From assembly GCA_030848705.1 (NCBI GenBank), contig CM061240.1, positions 22,897,001-22,961,000 of the forward strand: a stretch of 64,000 nucleotides of DNA, read 5' to 3'. The translations under genes were made by a program, and so were the position numbers. Positions 1-9,660 of the stretch are shown piece by piece. The first letter of the stretch is position 1. Every line of letters starts with the position of its first letter. Source of the DNA: Heracleum sosnowskyi. Lineage: Eukaryota; Streptophyta; Magnoliopsida; Apiales; Apiaceae. The notes below the pieces were generated by a model. It did no database searches, was not told the DNA's origin, and worked only from the letters and a program-made list of their open reading frames with translations.

Positions 1-2053
1 ATTCAAAAATAATATTCATTAATTAAATAGTCATCGAATAATAGATACCCGATATTTTTATCGGAAAATAATCTTTAACATATACAGAAAATATATTTAC
101 TTCTGATCTAAAGAAATATCATACGCCCTTAACCTAGGACATTTATAAACAAATCTGGCTTATAGCTGATATCCCATATCTAGCTTATAAGTCCCAACAT
201 CAAGTCATAACCTCGAGTATCGCTATATATAGCAGTTCGAAAACAAGCATGCAATTTATATATCGCATTTGCATATCATATATGAAAACAGTTATTATCA
301 CAACAACAGTAGTATAGGTTTCGAAAACTTGCCTGGTGGTGAGGTAGGGGTAGTGTGCCTCGGGTTGATCCGGCGATCTATACATAGTCAAAATATCCGA
401 GGTTAATCACTTAACACTTTCATGATACTAAGTACGTACTATCTCAAGTAACAAGTTCATTTTCAAGTTAATGCTTTAAGAACTTCCACTCGCGTAAGCT
501 TGTTCACGCATTTTTATAAAATAGAGATTAAATCCTTTTAACACAAAATCTTTTCGAGGGTCTTCCTAAACGTACCTAGCATGTTAACACAAAGTTTCAC
601 ATTCTAATAAGTCGCCTAAGGGGTTTGATCATTGCCTCAAAGTTGGCTAAGTGGTATAGTTCGGTTTCGCGAAACATCCTTTACTAAAATACTCGTTTCT
701 CCTAAACCGTAAATCGGACTCGCATGATCTTCGCACCAAAATGAACCTTGAAACAAGACCTACACTATACTAGGCACTGGTGACCTTGGACATAAGTCCT
801 TATGTTCGAATATCACAAACAAAACAGGGTTAAGGAAAATCGGACATTACAACGGCTATGTTTTAACGATTCCAAAGTTTAATCATAAACTTTACATGTT
901 CAATCCAACCAAACCATCAAGTCAATTTCTCAACATCATAACTAATCCATAAACATCATCAACCATAGTCAAAACCAACATCTACTTATTCATCCTCAAA
1001 ACAACATCAAACTTTCATCGAAATCACTTAATCATCCTAATGATCATACTAACTAAACTATACTTAAAACTAACCATATAAAACAATTTATAACTAAGGG
1101 TTTCAAGAGTTTATACCTTCCTTGATGCTTGATATACACTAACAATAGTTTATAATCCTTCCTTGAGCTTTGAACAAACCTTAACAAGCTTAATCCTTAA
1201 GAACAAAATCAAGAACACAAAAGGTTACTATTCACCCTCATCTTTAATCAAGGATTTGAAGATGTTAACCTTAATGGATGATTCTAGGATTTAGAGAATA
1301 CCTTAGTTTGGAAATATGGAAGCTTTAGAATACAAGAACATGATTTATGGATGAGTGGAAGATGATTTCTTGAAAAAGTATCTTGATTTTCTTGAAAATG
1401 GCCGAATATTTCTTCTTCAAATGAGGAGAGTTTTCTTACTTTTTTTTTGGTTTTGGTTACTTTTGACAAAGATGAGATATTTTGTAGTTTAAAGTGGTGA
1501 GTCATCACATTTTGTCTTGTCATCGGGACACTTGTCGCGCTGTGGGAGAGTTGGAGATAAAGTAGCTTTACTGGTTCGTTCTCTTTCACATGGATGATAC
1601 AATTGTTGCATTCCTTGGATTAATCTTGTTACATGTTACTTCCATGTCTATAGTTAATCCTGTAAGTGTCGCATTGTTCCGTCGCCGCTTAATCTCGTAG
1701 AATGTTCGCAGGGTTTCTTAAGTGTTCTATCGAAGTAGTTTACCGTAACCGTCCTTGACATTACTAATTCTTTTATTAAATCCATATCCATGGAATTGAT
1801 AATTTAAATCCTCTAAAATTTTCAAATAATGATTAATCCGTCCGTTATTGGTGAAATTTTGGAGAAAACAGAAATGTTATTTTTCCGATTCTCACAGCTT
1901 TTGCATTCCTTCATTTACATCGTAGATCACTAATACGACTTTGAAAGTTCATTATACCGTCCCGTACATAGGGTGGTCTGAAAAACTTTTTAAATGGAAA
2001 AGTTACTATTCATCAGTAGTTCTTAAATAAGTACAAAATTTGGGGATATTACA
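1..2053 (-). mobile_element. 3' LTR (partial) of gypsy element E1
   Basis: Bases 1-2053 align end to end with 9631-11695. The only net length change is a 12-base indel near 10861, and I count roughly three dozen substitutions by eye (under 2%). The right-hand edge ends ATTACA, which is TGTAATATCC on the minus strand, a common chromovirus LTR start. Because the element reads on the minus strand, this is its 3' LTR, and its U5 end lies before base 1. The 63-codon ORF inside it also occurs in the other LTR and is not a gene. Confidence 0.93.
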
Positions 2054-2068
2054 GTCTCCTCTCCTTAA
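2054..2068 (-). other. Polypurine tract of E1
   Basis: On the minus strand this reads AAGGAGAGGAGAC directly before the LTR start TGTAATATCC. A purine run touching the inner edge of the 3' LTR is the plus-strand primer site of LTR retrotransposons. It fixes the 3' LTR boundary and confirms the minus orientation. Confidence 0.85.
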
Positions 2069-2086
2069 AAGGATTCCGTGCCGGAA

Positions 2087-4990
2087 TCAGTTTGAAAACA
2101 AATGGGGGTACTTTTCCAGCATAGAACTTTCTAGTTCCCAGGTTGATTCTTCCACATTATGGTTTTGCCACAAAACTCTGACTAGCTTGATGACCTTGTT
2201 TCGGAGCACTTGTTCCTTTTGATCTATGATTTCCACTGGTTGCTCCACATAGGTTAGGTCTGGCTGCATGTCTACGTGTTCGTATTCCACTATGTGCTTA
2301 GCATCTGGGTTGTATTTTCTCAGCATTGAAACATGAAACACATTATGCACTTGTTGCAGGTTTGGGGGTAATGCTAGCTCATATGCTAACTTCCCAATAC
2401 GTCTTAAGATCTCAAATGGTCCAATGTATCTAGGATTCAGTTTTCCCTTCTTTCCGAACCTCATCAAACCTTTCCAAGGAGATACCTTTAAGAACACTAG
2501 GTCTCCCACTTCATATTCCTTGTCCTTCCGGGCCAAATCAGCATACTTCTTTTGTCTATCTTGGGCTGCTACCAGCCGTCCTCTGATTAGGTCTACTATG
2601 TCCTTAGTCCGTTGGACCACTTCGGGCCCAAGCATCTTTCGCTCTCCAACTTCATCCCAATACAAGGGAGATCGACATCTTCTTCCATAAAGGGCCTCGT
2701 AAGGCGGCATTCCTATGCTTGCATGAAAACTATTGTTGTAGGAAAACTTAATCAGTGGTAGGTGATCATCCCAACTTCTTTTAAAGTCTATAGCACAGAC
2801 TCTTAACATTTCCTCTAGGGTTTGGATGGTCCTTTCACTTTGTCCGTCTGTTTGCGGGTGATAGGCAGTACTCATATTCAACCAGGTTCCTACACATTCT
2901 TGGAAGCTTCTCCAAAATCTGGAGTTAAATCTGGGATCTCGGTCAGATGCTATGGCGACTGGGACTCCGTGTCGCACCACTATTTCTTTCAAGTAAATAT
3001 CCACTAGTCTGTCGATAGTGTACCTTTCGTTGATCGGAAGAAAGTGTGTTGACTTCGTTAGTCTGTCTATGATTACCCATATGGCGTCATGATTGGCCTT
3101 GGTCTTTGGTAAACCTACTACGAAGTCCATGGCTAGGTGTTCCCATTTCCATTCGGGAATCTCTAGGGATCGTAAAAGTCCACTGGGCCTCTGGTGTTCC
3201 GCTTTCACTCGTTGGAAGGTCAAGCATCTGCTTACCCACTCTGCTACGTCCTTTTTCATGTTAGGCCACCAGTAGTATTCTTTCAAATCTCCATACATCT
3301 TGGTGCTTCCTGGGTGAATTGAATACCTTGAACTGTGACTTTCGTGTAAAATCTCGTCTTTTAGTTCTCGAACATTCGGAACCCAAATTCGGTAATTATA
3401 CCTCCTTATTCCTTTATCATCCTTGACAGTGTGGATCTCTTCTCCTGTCATTGACTGTCTGTCTTCACTTATCATTCTTTCTTGACATCTTCTGATCTTT
3501 TCTAACAACTCTGGCTGTAGTGAAATCTCAAACAGCTTTTCGGTACCATCTCCGGTTACCTTCACTTCTATTTCCATCTTTTCAAATTCTCTAATCAGCT
3601 CTTCTGAGGACATTATCATCTTGAGTCTCTCTTTCCTACTAAGGGCTTCAACCACCACATTGGCTTTCCCTGGGTGATAAAGAATTTCACAGTCATAATC
3701 CTTGATCAGCTCTAACCATCTTCTCTGGCGCATGTTGAGCTCCTTCTGGGTAAAAATGTACTTGAGGCTCTTATGGTCAGTGTAAATCTCGCACTTTTCG
3801 CCATACAAGTAGTGCCTCCAAATCTTTAAAGAGAAAACTACTGCTGCTAGTTCTAGATCACGAGTAGGATATCGAATCTCATACTCCTTCAATTGTCTTG
3901 ATGCATACGCGATTACCTTACCGTGCTGCATTAGCACGCACCCTAATCCCTTATGCGAAGCATCACTGTAAATCACAAAATCTCCTTTTCCATCTGGCAA
4001 TGCCAACACAGGGGCAGTCACCAGTTTCTTCTTTAGCTCTTGGAAACTCTTCTCGCACTTTTTCGTCCATTCAAACTTCTCAGTTTTACGGGTAAGTCGG
4101 GTTAACGGGGCTGCGATCTTCACAAAATCCTTAACAAATCTTCTATAATACCCTGCTAATCCTATGAAACTTCTTACCTCTGTTGGTGTGGTTGGTCGTT
4201 CCCAGTTTGAAACTGCCTCTATCTTGGAGGGGTCAACCAACACTCCCTCCTTATTGATCACATGTCCTAAAAACTGGACCTCATTTCGCCAGAATTCACA
4301 CTTCGCGAATTTGGCATACAATTGTTCCTTCCTGAGTATTTCTAGGGCTATCCTCAAATGTTCTGCATGTTCTGCCTCTGTCTTTGAGTAGATAAGAATA
4401 TCATCGATGAAAACTATAACGAACTCGTCCAAATACTTCTTGAACACCCTATTCATTAAATCCATGAAAGCTGCTGGGGCATTGGTCAATCCAAACGACA
4501 TCATCAAGAACTCATAATGTCCATATCTGGTACGGAATGCAGTCTTTGGGATATCTTCGGGTTTAATATTTAATTGGTGATATCCGGTTCTCAGGTCAAT
4601 CTTAGAGAAGTACATAGCATCCTTTAGCTGGTCGAACAAATCGTCTATTCTAGGTATTGGGTACTTATTCTTTATAGTTAGCTTGTTCAACTCTCGGTAG
4701 TCGATGCATAACCTCATACTCCCATCCTTCTTCTTAACAAACAACACTGGTGCCCCCCACGGCGACACACTGGGTCTTATCATACCTTTCTCCAACAGTT
4801 CTTGTAACTGGGTAGCTAGTTCTTTCATTTCTACTGGGGCTAACCGGTACGGGGCCTTCGAAACTGGCGCCGTCCCCGGGGCTAACTCAATGGCAAACTC
4901 AATTACCCTATCGGGTGGTAATCCTGTAAGGTCTTGTGGAAACACATCTTCGAACTCGTTAACTACTGGGATGTCCTGTAACCTGGGCAC
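2087..4990 (-). CDS. pol: E1 pol: RT, RNase H, integrase, chromodomain (Tekay/Del-like chromovirus)
   Basis: This 967-codon ORF covers most of a Ty3/gypsy polyprotein. Reverse transcriptase is N-terminal, with the active-site motif FIDDILIYS near residue 195. RNase H follows (YSDAS near 338, TDHKSLKYIF near 402). Integrase has HPGSTKMY near 557 and a core with MDFVVGLPKT, SDRDPRF and HPQTDGQSERT (about 620-720). The C-terminus (about 915-965, ending STWELESSMLEKYPHLF) is a chromodomain-like tail, which places E1 among chromoviruses; the long LTRs fit Tekay/Del. The integrase zinc finger reads CLTF where the family has CxxC, so the last zinc cysteine is missing. The first ATG is not a natural start: the reading frame enters from the protease side at a deletion near 5010-5030. 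The protein is probably not functional. Confidence 0.9.
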   Translation of the reverse strand: MPRLQDIPVVNEFEDVFPQDLTGLPPDRVIEFAIELAPGTAPVSKAPYRLAPVEMKELATQLQELLEKGMIRPSVSPWGAPVLFVKKKDGSMRLCIDYRELNKLTIKNKYPIPRIDDLFDQLKDAMYFSKIDLRTGYHQLNIKPEDIPKTAFRTRYGHYEFLMMSFGLTNAPAAFMDLMNRVFKKYLDEFVIVFIDDILIYSKTEAEHAEHLRIALEILRKEQLYAKFAKCEFWRNEVQFLGHVINKEGVLVDPSKIEAVSNWERPTTPTEVRSFIGLAGYYRRFVKDFVKIAAPLTRLTRKTEKFEWTKKCEKSFQELKKKLVTAPVLALPDGKGDFVIYSDASHKGLGCVLMQHGKVIAYASRQLKEYEIRYPTRDLELAAVVFSLKIWRHYLYGEKCEIYTDHKSLKYIFTQKELNMRQRRWLELIKDYDCEILYHPGKANVVVEALSRKERLKMIMSSEELIREFEKMEIEVKVTGDGTEKLFEISLQPELLEKIRRCQERMISEDRQSMTGEEIHTVKDDKGIRRYNYRIWVPNVRELKDEILHESHSSRYSIHPGSTKMYGDLKEYYWWPNMKKDVAEWVSRCLTFQRVKAEHQRPSGLLRSLEIPEWKWEHLAMDFVVGLPKTKANHDAIWVIIDRLTKSTHFLPINERYTIDRLVDIYLKEIVVRHGVPVAIASDRDPRFNSRFWRSFQECVGTWLNMSTAYHPQTDGQSERTIQTLEEMLRVCAIDFKRSWDDHLPLIKFSYNNSFHASIGMPPYEALYGRRCRSPLYWDEVGERKMLGPEVVQRTKDIVDLIRGRLVAAQDRQKKYADLARKDKEYEVGDLVFLKVSPWKGLMRFGKKGKLNPRYIGPFEILRRIGKLAYELALPPNLQQVHNVFHVSMLRKYNPDAKHIVEYEHVDMQPDLTYVEQPVEIIDQKEQVLRNKVIKLVRVLWQNHNVEESTWELESSMLEKYPHLFSN

Positions 4991-5016
4991 CTCTTTCTGG
5001 GTGTCTACAACATAAG

Positions 5017-5247
5017 CTAGGTAAGCCTCATTTCCAATTTGCAGTTTGGGTGAATCCGATTAACTGGGACTATTTTGTGGTTAGCTATTTCTACTTGTAG
5101 GGAATCCCTTAATGGTTGGGCTTTGAGTTTCAATTTATGCGTGAAATCCCTCGATATAAAAGACTTAGTTGCTCCAGAATCAAATAAAACATTTGCGCTA
5201 ACTGAATTCAGAGAAAAGGTACCTGATATCACATCCGTGTCCCTCAC
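5017..5247 (-). pseudogene. E1 aspartic protease remnant, C-terminal half deleted
   Basis: The segment encodes the front of a gypsy protease, with the catalytic motif DSGAT (FDSGATKSFIS). About ten residues after the NCKLE stretch the frame hits TAG at 5017-5019. In the pol frame the text continues straight into a GNEAYLAYVVDT stretch, which in related polyproteins lies well beyond the flap and the second half of the protease. A deletion of roughly 80 codons plus a frame change at about 5020-5035 explains both. The second half of the protease fold is therefore absent. Confidence 0.8.
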
Positions 5248-5253
5248 GGCATC

Positions 5254-6564
5254 CTACACTATCATGTTGAAAGTCCTAGAAGTTGGTGGTTTGTTGGAGG
5301 CAGCTTTGTTTGCCCCTGATGCTGCGGGTCGGTGCGTGGGGCAATCCTTCTTTATATGACCTTGACGTCCACACTGAAAACAAGTGGGGTTTCTGTTGAC
5401 ACTAGGGTTAGCTACGGTACAAGAGTTAGCATAATGGCCCACTCGTCCACACTTATAACAGGTTGCCTGTTTCTGGTTGCACACACCGGCGTGTCTCCTT
5501 CCATAAGTTGTACATACTGGTATTGGAGGTCATGATTGGTGGGAGTGGGACACTCCTGATGGGTTGCCGCCCTGGTTTACGCTTGCGTTTACGGTTCGCT
5601 TGAAACCCATACTCCTTTCAGGTAGGGAGACTGCCCCGCGGTTAAACCTATTTGGGGGGTTTCTTCCTGCAGAACCTCCACCCATACTTGCATGTTTCCT
5701 TTTTATCCCCCCTTTCTCTCTTTCCCTCTGCATCTGATCACTCCCGGCTTCCACGATCGAAGCCTTTTGCACCAATGTGGCATAGTCTGAAATCTCTAAG
5801 ACTGCCACGTGATTATGAATCCACTACTTCAATCCTTGTTGAAATCTATTAGCTTTCTTTTCTTCGGTATCTACAAACTCTGGCACAAACCTTGATAGCT
5901 CGGTAAATTTTGCCTCATACTCAGCCACCGTTAGGTTACTCTGCTTCAGTTCCAAAAACTTGAGCTCCATTTGAGTCTTCATAAACCTTGGGAAATACTT
6001 CTCTATAAACAATTGTTTGAACCTTTCCCAAGTTACGATAGCATCCGTCTCCATGTTCTTCTTGGCCTCCCACCAATATCTGGCCTCTCCTTTCAGAAGG
6101 TAAGTGGCGAAAACAGTCTTCTGTGCCTCCTCAATTCTTAATATCTCAAAGGACTTTTCCATTTCCTTTATCCAGGCTCTTGCATCTACTGGGTCAGCCG
6201 ATCCTTGGAATTCTGGGGGCTTGAGTGACTTAAAGGCCCTGAAAGAGTTGGCCACGGTGTTGTTGTTTCCTTGGGGTGGTTGGGGATAACGGTCCAAATT
6301 TTGCCTAAGTAGATTCATGAACTGAATCATGGGATCTCCACCCTGGTCCTATCTCCTTTGTTCCACTTCAACTTCCTCTTCTTCAATCTCAAATTCCGCA
6401 GTGAAAAAGGATTCATCTGCCTCTCCATACTGGGAGTCGTCCTGCTCATTATAATCTTCATCTATCTCCTCCTCATATTCGGGGTCTTCCCTATCCTGGT
6501 TGTGGCTTTCTTGATCATCAGATTCATGGGGGTTAGCCCTAGTTCTCATTCTTCGTGGAGGCAT
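5254..6564 (-). pseudogene. gag: E1 gag, interrupted by in-frame stops
   Basis: Four pieces lie in one frame, separated by single stops at 6349-6351 (TAG), 5824-5826 (TAG) and 5530-5532 (TGA), with a further TAG at 5254-5256 before the protease. The start MPPRRMRTRANPH leads to a very acidic N-terminus. A retrotransposon gag domain follows (FEILRIEEAQK, GEARYWWEAKK, WERFKQLFIEKYFP), then two CCHC knuckles (CYKCGRVGHYANSC and CFQCGRQGHIKKDC) at about 5330-5465. Several stops could derive from CAG or CGA by C-to-T change, as expected in methylated repeats. Everything else in the frame is intact, so the decay is recent. Confidence 0.88.
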
Positions 6565-6979
6565 CTTACTGAAAATTTGGAAAATTTCATTTTAGGTTCA
6601 TTCGCTTGGTTACGAATTTTTCTCTTGTATGGTCGTCATATAATTGGAAGTAGACTCCCGAAGTTCTATATTTTATCACAATTTAATCATAATAGTACAG
6701 ACAACAGTATAATAAACTTGTGATCGCGTCACAACAGAACGAGATTCAACTGAAAGGAAACAAATATATACATGGTACCAAAGAAACAAAGTCTGAGTCA
6801 ACATCGACAGTTTACAAGTACAACTGTCCTAACAGCATCTAGTCAAAAGTGAAATACATGGTCTATCCTTCTAGTCAGAAAAGGGATACTATATACAATG
6901 GAACTATCCCACCAAAAATCGGCACTACTATGTCCGTACATGACTAGAAGACTAGACTACTACATCACCATCTCTGAAA
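6565..6979 (-). other. E1 leader between the acidic ORF and gag
   Basis: I see no coding signal here. The matching stretch in E2 (about 11700-11955) shares blocks such as CAAAAGGGATA and a CCCAC(A/C)AAAAT(T/C)GGCACTACTA tract, so the leader is conserved between the two copies. Small ORFs on the plus strand are shadows. Confidence 0.6.
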
Positions 6980-7663
6980 TCAGCCACTAGTGCGGCCCAA
7001 TGCCCTCACCCTCGCCATAGCTATGCAGAGAATCTCCTCAGTATCAATCCTGGATACCCTGCCATCGCCATCAGTAGGCAAAGCTCGAATCCTCATCCGT
7101 GCCCTCAGCTCAATGCGAGTCATCGCCCTCCTGGCAACTCGAGGGGGCACAGACCTCCCGCCGCCCTGGCGTACAATCCTGGCAGCCCTCTCTGCTGCTA
7201 GCTGCATCCGTGACTCTGCTAGTCTAGCCTCAGCCACTACCAAATCTGACTGAACTTTGCTCACTGTCCAGTTATGCACACACACTAGTATCCCCTCTAA
7301 CGGGACATGAGGTGGGGTAACCGGGTCTGCTGGTGGTGCAGCCTCTGTCTGCTGTGGCTCAGGGGTAAGCTCCTCAAAATCATCAGGGGAAGGGCTCAAA
7401 GGCAGTGGTGGAGGGGTAGGGGCTCTCTCACTAGGGAGTGGAGTCTGGTCCTCAGCATACCCCTCCATATCCTCAGTATCAGCTAAGGTCTGGTCCTCCT
7501 CTGGATCCTCATCATCAGAATCCTCAACAACCTCGGTGTCCGCATCAGCCTGGACCTCCTCCGGGTCCTCCTCCTCAAAATCCTCATAGTATGGATCTGT
7601 AGTCCGGAGCAAGTCCTCATCATGTTGTCTCTCGAAAGCCTCAGGGTCAGAGATGTCGCTCGC
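6980..7663 (-). CDS. Acidic leader ORF of E1, upstream of gag, unknown function
   Basis: The reading frame is open from just after a TAG at 7664-7666 down to the stop at 6980, about 227 codons. The N-terminal half is extremely acidic (repeats of DPEE, EEDQ, DTED), the middle is Pro-rich, and the C-terminus is Arg-rich. It lies between the primer site and gag, where these elements usually have only an untranslated leader. The same position in E2 has a shorter relative with a matching start (EAxxxQHDxxLL) and a matching end (VSRxxTExIxxxAMAxVRxL). No ATG opens the conserved part. In both copies it begins directly after a TAG followed by G, like a 3' splice site, so it may be an exon of a spliced mRNA. 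I do not recognise a known family. Confidence 0.5.
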   Translation of the reverse strand, partial: ASDISDPEAFERQHDEDLLRTTDPYYEDFEEEDPEEVQADADTEVVEDSDDEDPEEDQTLADTEDMEGYAEDQTPLPSERAPTPPPLPLSPSPDDFEELTPEPQQTEAAPPADPVTPPHVPLEGILVCVHNWTVSKVQSDLVVAEARLAESRMQLAAERAARIVRQGGGRSVPPRVARRAMTRIELRARMRIRALPTDGDGRVSRIDTEEILCIAMARVRALGRTSG

Positions 7664-7800
7664 CTACACAATAACGAACTATGTTACTACCATGATATTA
7701 AAGTTCTCGTAAGGGTTTTAATCGAACTTGGCAAGAGTTCTTATTATCTTAGTGAATTTATTATTGTAACGTCGCATCATCTCTGGGGTTTATAACTCTC

Positions 7801-7812
7801 TCTCTGATACCA
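7801..7812 (-). other. Primer binding site of E1 (iMet type)
   Basis: On the minus strand this reads TGGTATCAGAGA, four bases inside the 5' LTR edge. It matches the 3' end complement of initiator tRNA-Met except for the last base. It shows that the LTR at 7817-11695 is the 5' LTR. Confidence 0.88.
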
Positions 7813-8540
7813 TTTCTGTAACAGCCCCAGATCCGGGGTCGGGGATCCGGTCGTTACGGTCTCAATTCCCATCAATAATACTTGCACTTGAATCAAAACA
7901 ATTAAACTGAATGCTGTGACCCCACAATAACAACACCACACACACAACTAGTTATAGTCCCATAGATGAAATTGGAATAAGTATCTAGTTATAGGATCCA
8001 CAAGTTATAAGTTATTACAAACACAAAATATTACAGAGTGCATTTAAAAGTTCTTGTCGTTGCTTACATTAATCATAATATAAATAAGTCTGATACACAA
8101 AAGCTGTAGCCTAGGCTACTGGTTACTACTACCTCAGCTATGGCGGCTACGACCTCAGCGGGTAAATCTCTGACGGCTGCTACCTTCTTGCGCAGAGTGT
8201 GACTGTTGCGGGCCATCTGCTCTAGCTGTTGTTGTGATATAAATAAATAAAGCAAGGGTGAGCTATAGAGCCCACCAAAATAGTTTATAACAAATTATCA
8301 GTATATAACAGTTCAAAGATATTTTTGTAGCCACATGTTATGCCTTAAACGGATAAGAGACTAGTATAATATAAAGGATGAAGTTAGAAGGAAAATTAAT
8401 ATAATGTTTCTGTAACCCCAAAATCCACTTATGCATATATAATATGAGTAAAGTTTTATCAGAGTCATAACTCATAAAATAAAAGATGAAGTTACAAGGA
8501 TTTATTTCAACTTCATTTTCTTTGAACACTTTTCGACCCC

Positions 8541-8688
8541 CTGCCAACATGATCGGTAAACCTGTACCACGGGTGTCATCCTTAGTCCCTTTCAATACAT
8601 GCTGCAGAATCTCTCTGCCAACATGATCGGTAAACCTGTACCCAGGATGTCATCCGTAGTCCCTTTCAATACATGTTGCAGAATTATC
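8541..8688. repeat. 74-bp tandem duplication inside the E1 LTR
   Basis: Two copies, 8541-8614 and 8615-8688, both begin CTGCCAACATGATCGGTAAA and end with a CATG(C/T)TGCAGAAT stretch. They differ at a handful of positions. It is a local slippage or unequal-exchange product, with no coding role seen. Confidence 0.85.
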
Positions 8689-9279
8689 CAAAATGGATGA
8701 TGAACTAATACCGGAGTTGCTACCGCGCCCGTCGTACCAACCTTACTATGATCAGTAGCAGGTCGTACAACAAATATATGTTTTCTACATGTAGATGGAA
8801 GAATCACGACAGCCTGACATTGTCTACCGCCTTTCCGGATCTCCCAGCCCATTTGGGGCAATAAAAATGGATGGGTCGGCGCAACTGGACCACTTACACC
8901 ACTCCTAGTTCAGATGAAATCCATGACTCTGAAACGTAAAGATCGTCCTCTTTTCCCCAAGTGTAATACTTGTTGATACTACTCCACTAAGTAGTTATAT
9001 CTAGGTTGGAAAGGAAGATTCTCCAATATTTCACAAGCTATTGCTTGTTAATGGATATCGACTTGTTCCATCAATTTACCCCTCGAGCGTTGAGGTGGTA
9101 ACACAATATTTGACTTGCAGCAACTAAATTGCTTTGAGAAAATATCTGTCCCCTAACAGTTTTGAGTTGAGCGAGCATTTAAATCCTCTTAAAAGACAGA
9201 TTTAAATGGAAAAACAGTGTTTTGGGAACCTCTTTTTGATTTAAACATAATTAATAATATTAAATAAATAAGTAAACCT

Positions 9280-9660
9280 TAGATGAATATTCGAAAATAA
9301 TATTCATTAAGTAAATAATGATTAAATGAATATTCGAAAATAATATTCATTAACTAAATAAGGATTGAATGAATATTCAAAATGATATTCGTTAAATAAA
9401 TAAACCTTAAATGAATATTCAAAAAATAATATTCATTAAATAAATAAATCTTAAATGAATATTCAAAAATAACATCCATTAAACAATTAATCCTTAAATG
9501 AATATTCAAAAATAATATTCATTAAATAAATAATCCTTAAATGAATATTCAGAATAATATCCATTAAATAAATATTCCTTAAATGAATATTCAAAATAAT
9601 ATCCATTAAATAAATAATCCTTAAATGAATATTCAAAAATAATATTCATTAATTAAATAG
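9280..9660. repeat. AT-rich tandem array, about 42-bp unit, in the E1 LTR
   Basis: About nine units of CCTTAAATGAATATTCAAAA followed by a TAATATTCATTAAATAAATAA-like half. Each unit contains GAATATTC and AATATTCATT, which are near-palindromic. Units differ by small indels, so the period varies from about 39 to 44. The E2 LTR keeps a shorter, more degraded version near 52750-52870. Confidence 0.85.

Noticed and set aside
200..391. 63-codon ORF in the E1 LTR (also at 9830-10021)
   Set aside because: Repeated only because LTRs are repeated; low-complexity protein with no domain.
7801..7812. tRNA gene suggested by the GGTATCAGAG match
   Set aside because: Only the 12-base complement of the tRNA 3' end is present, as expected for a primer binding site.
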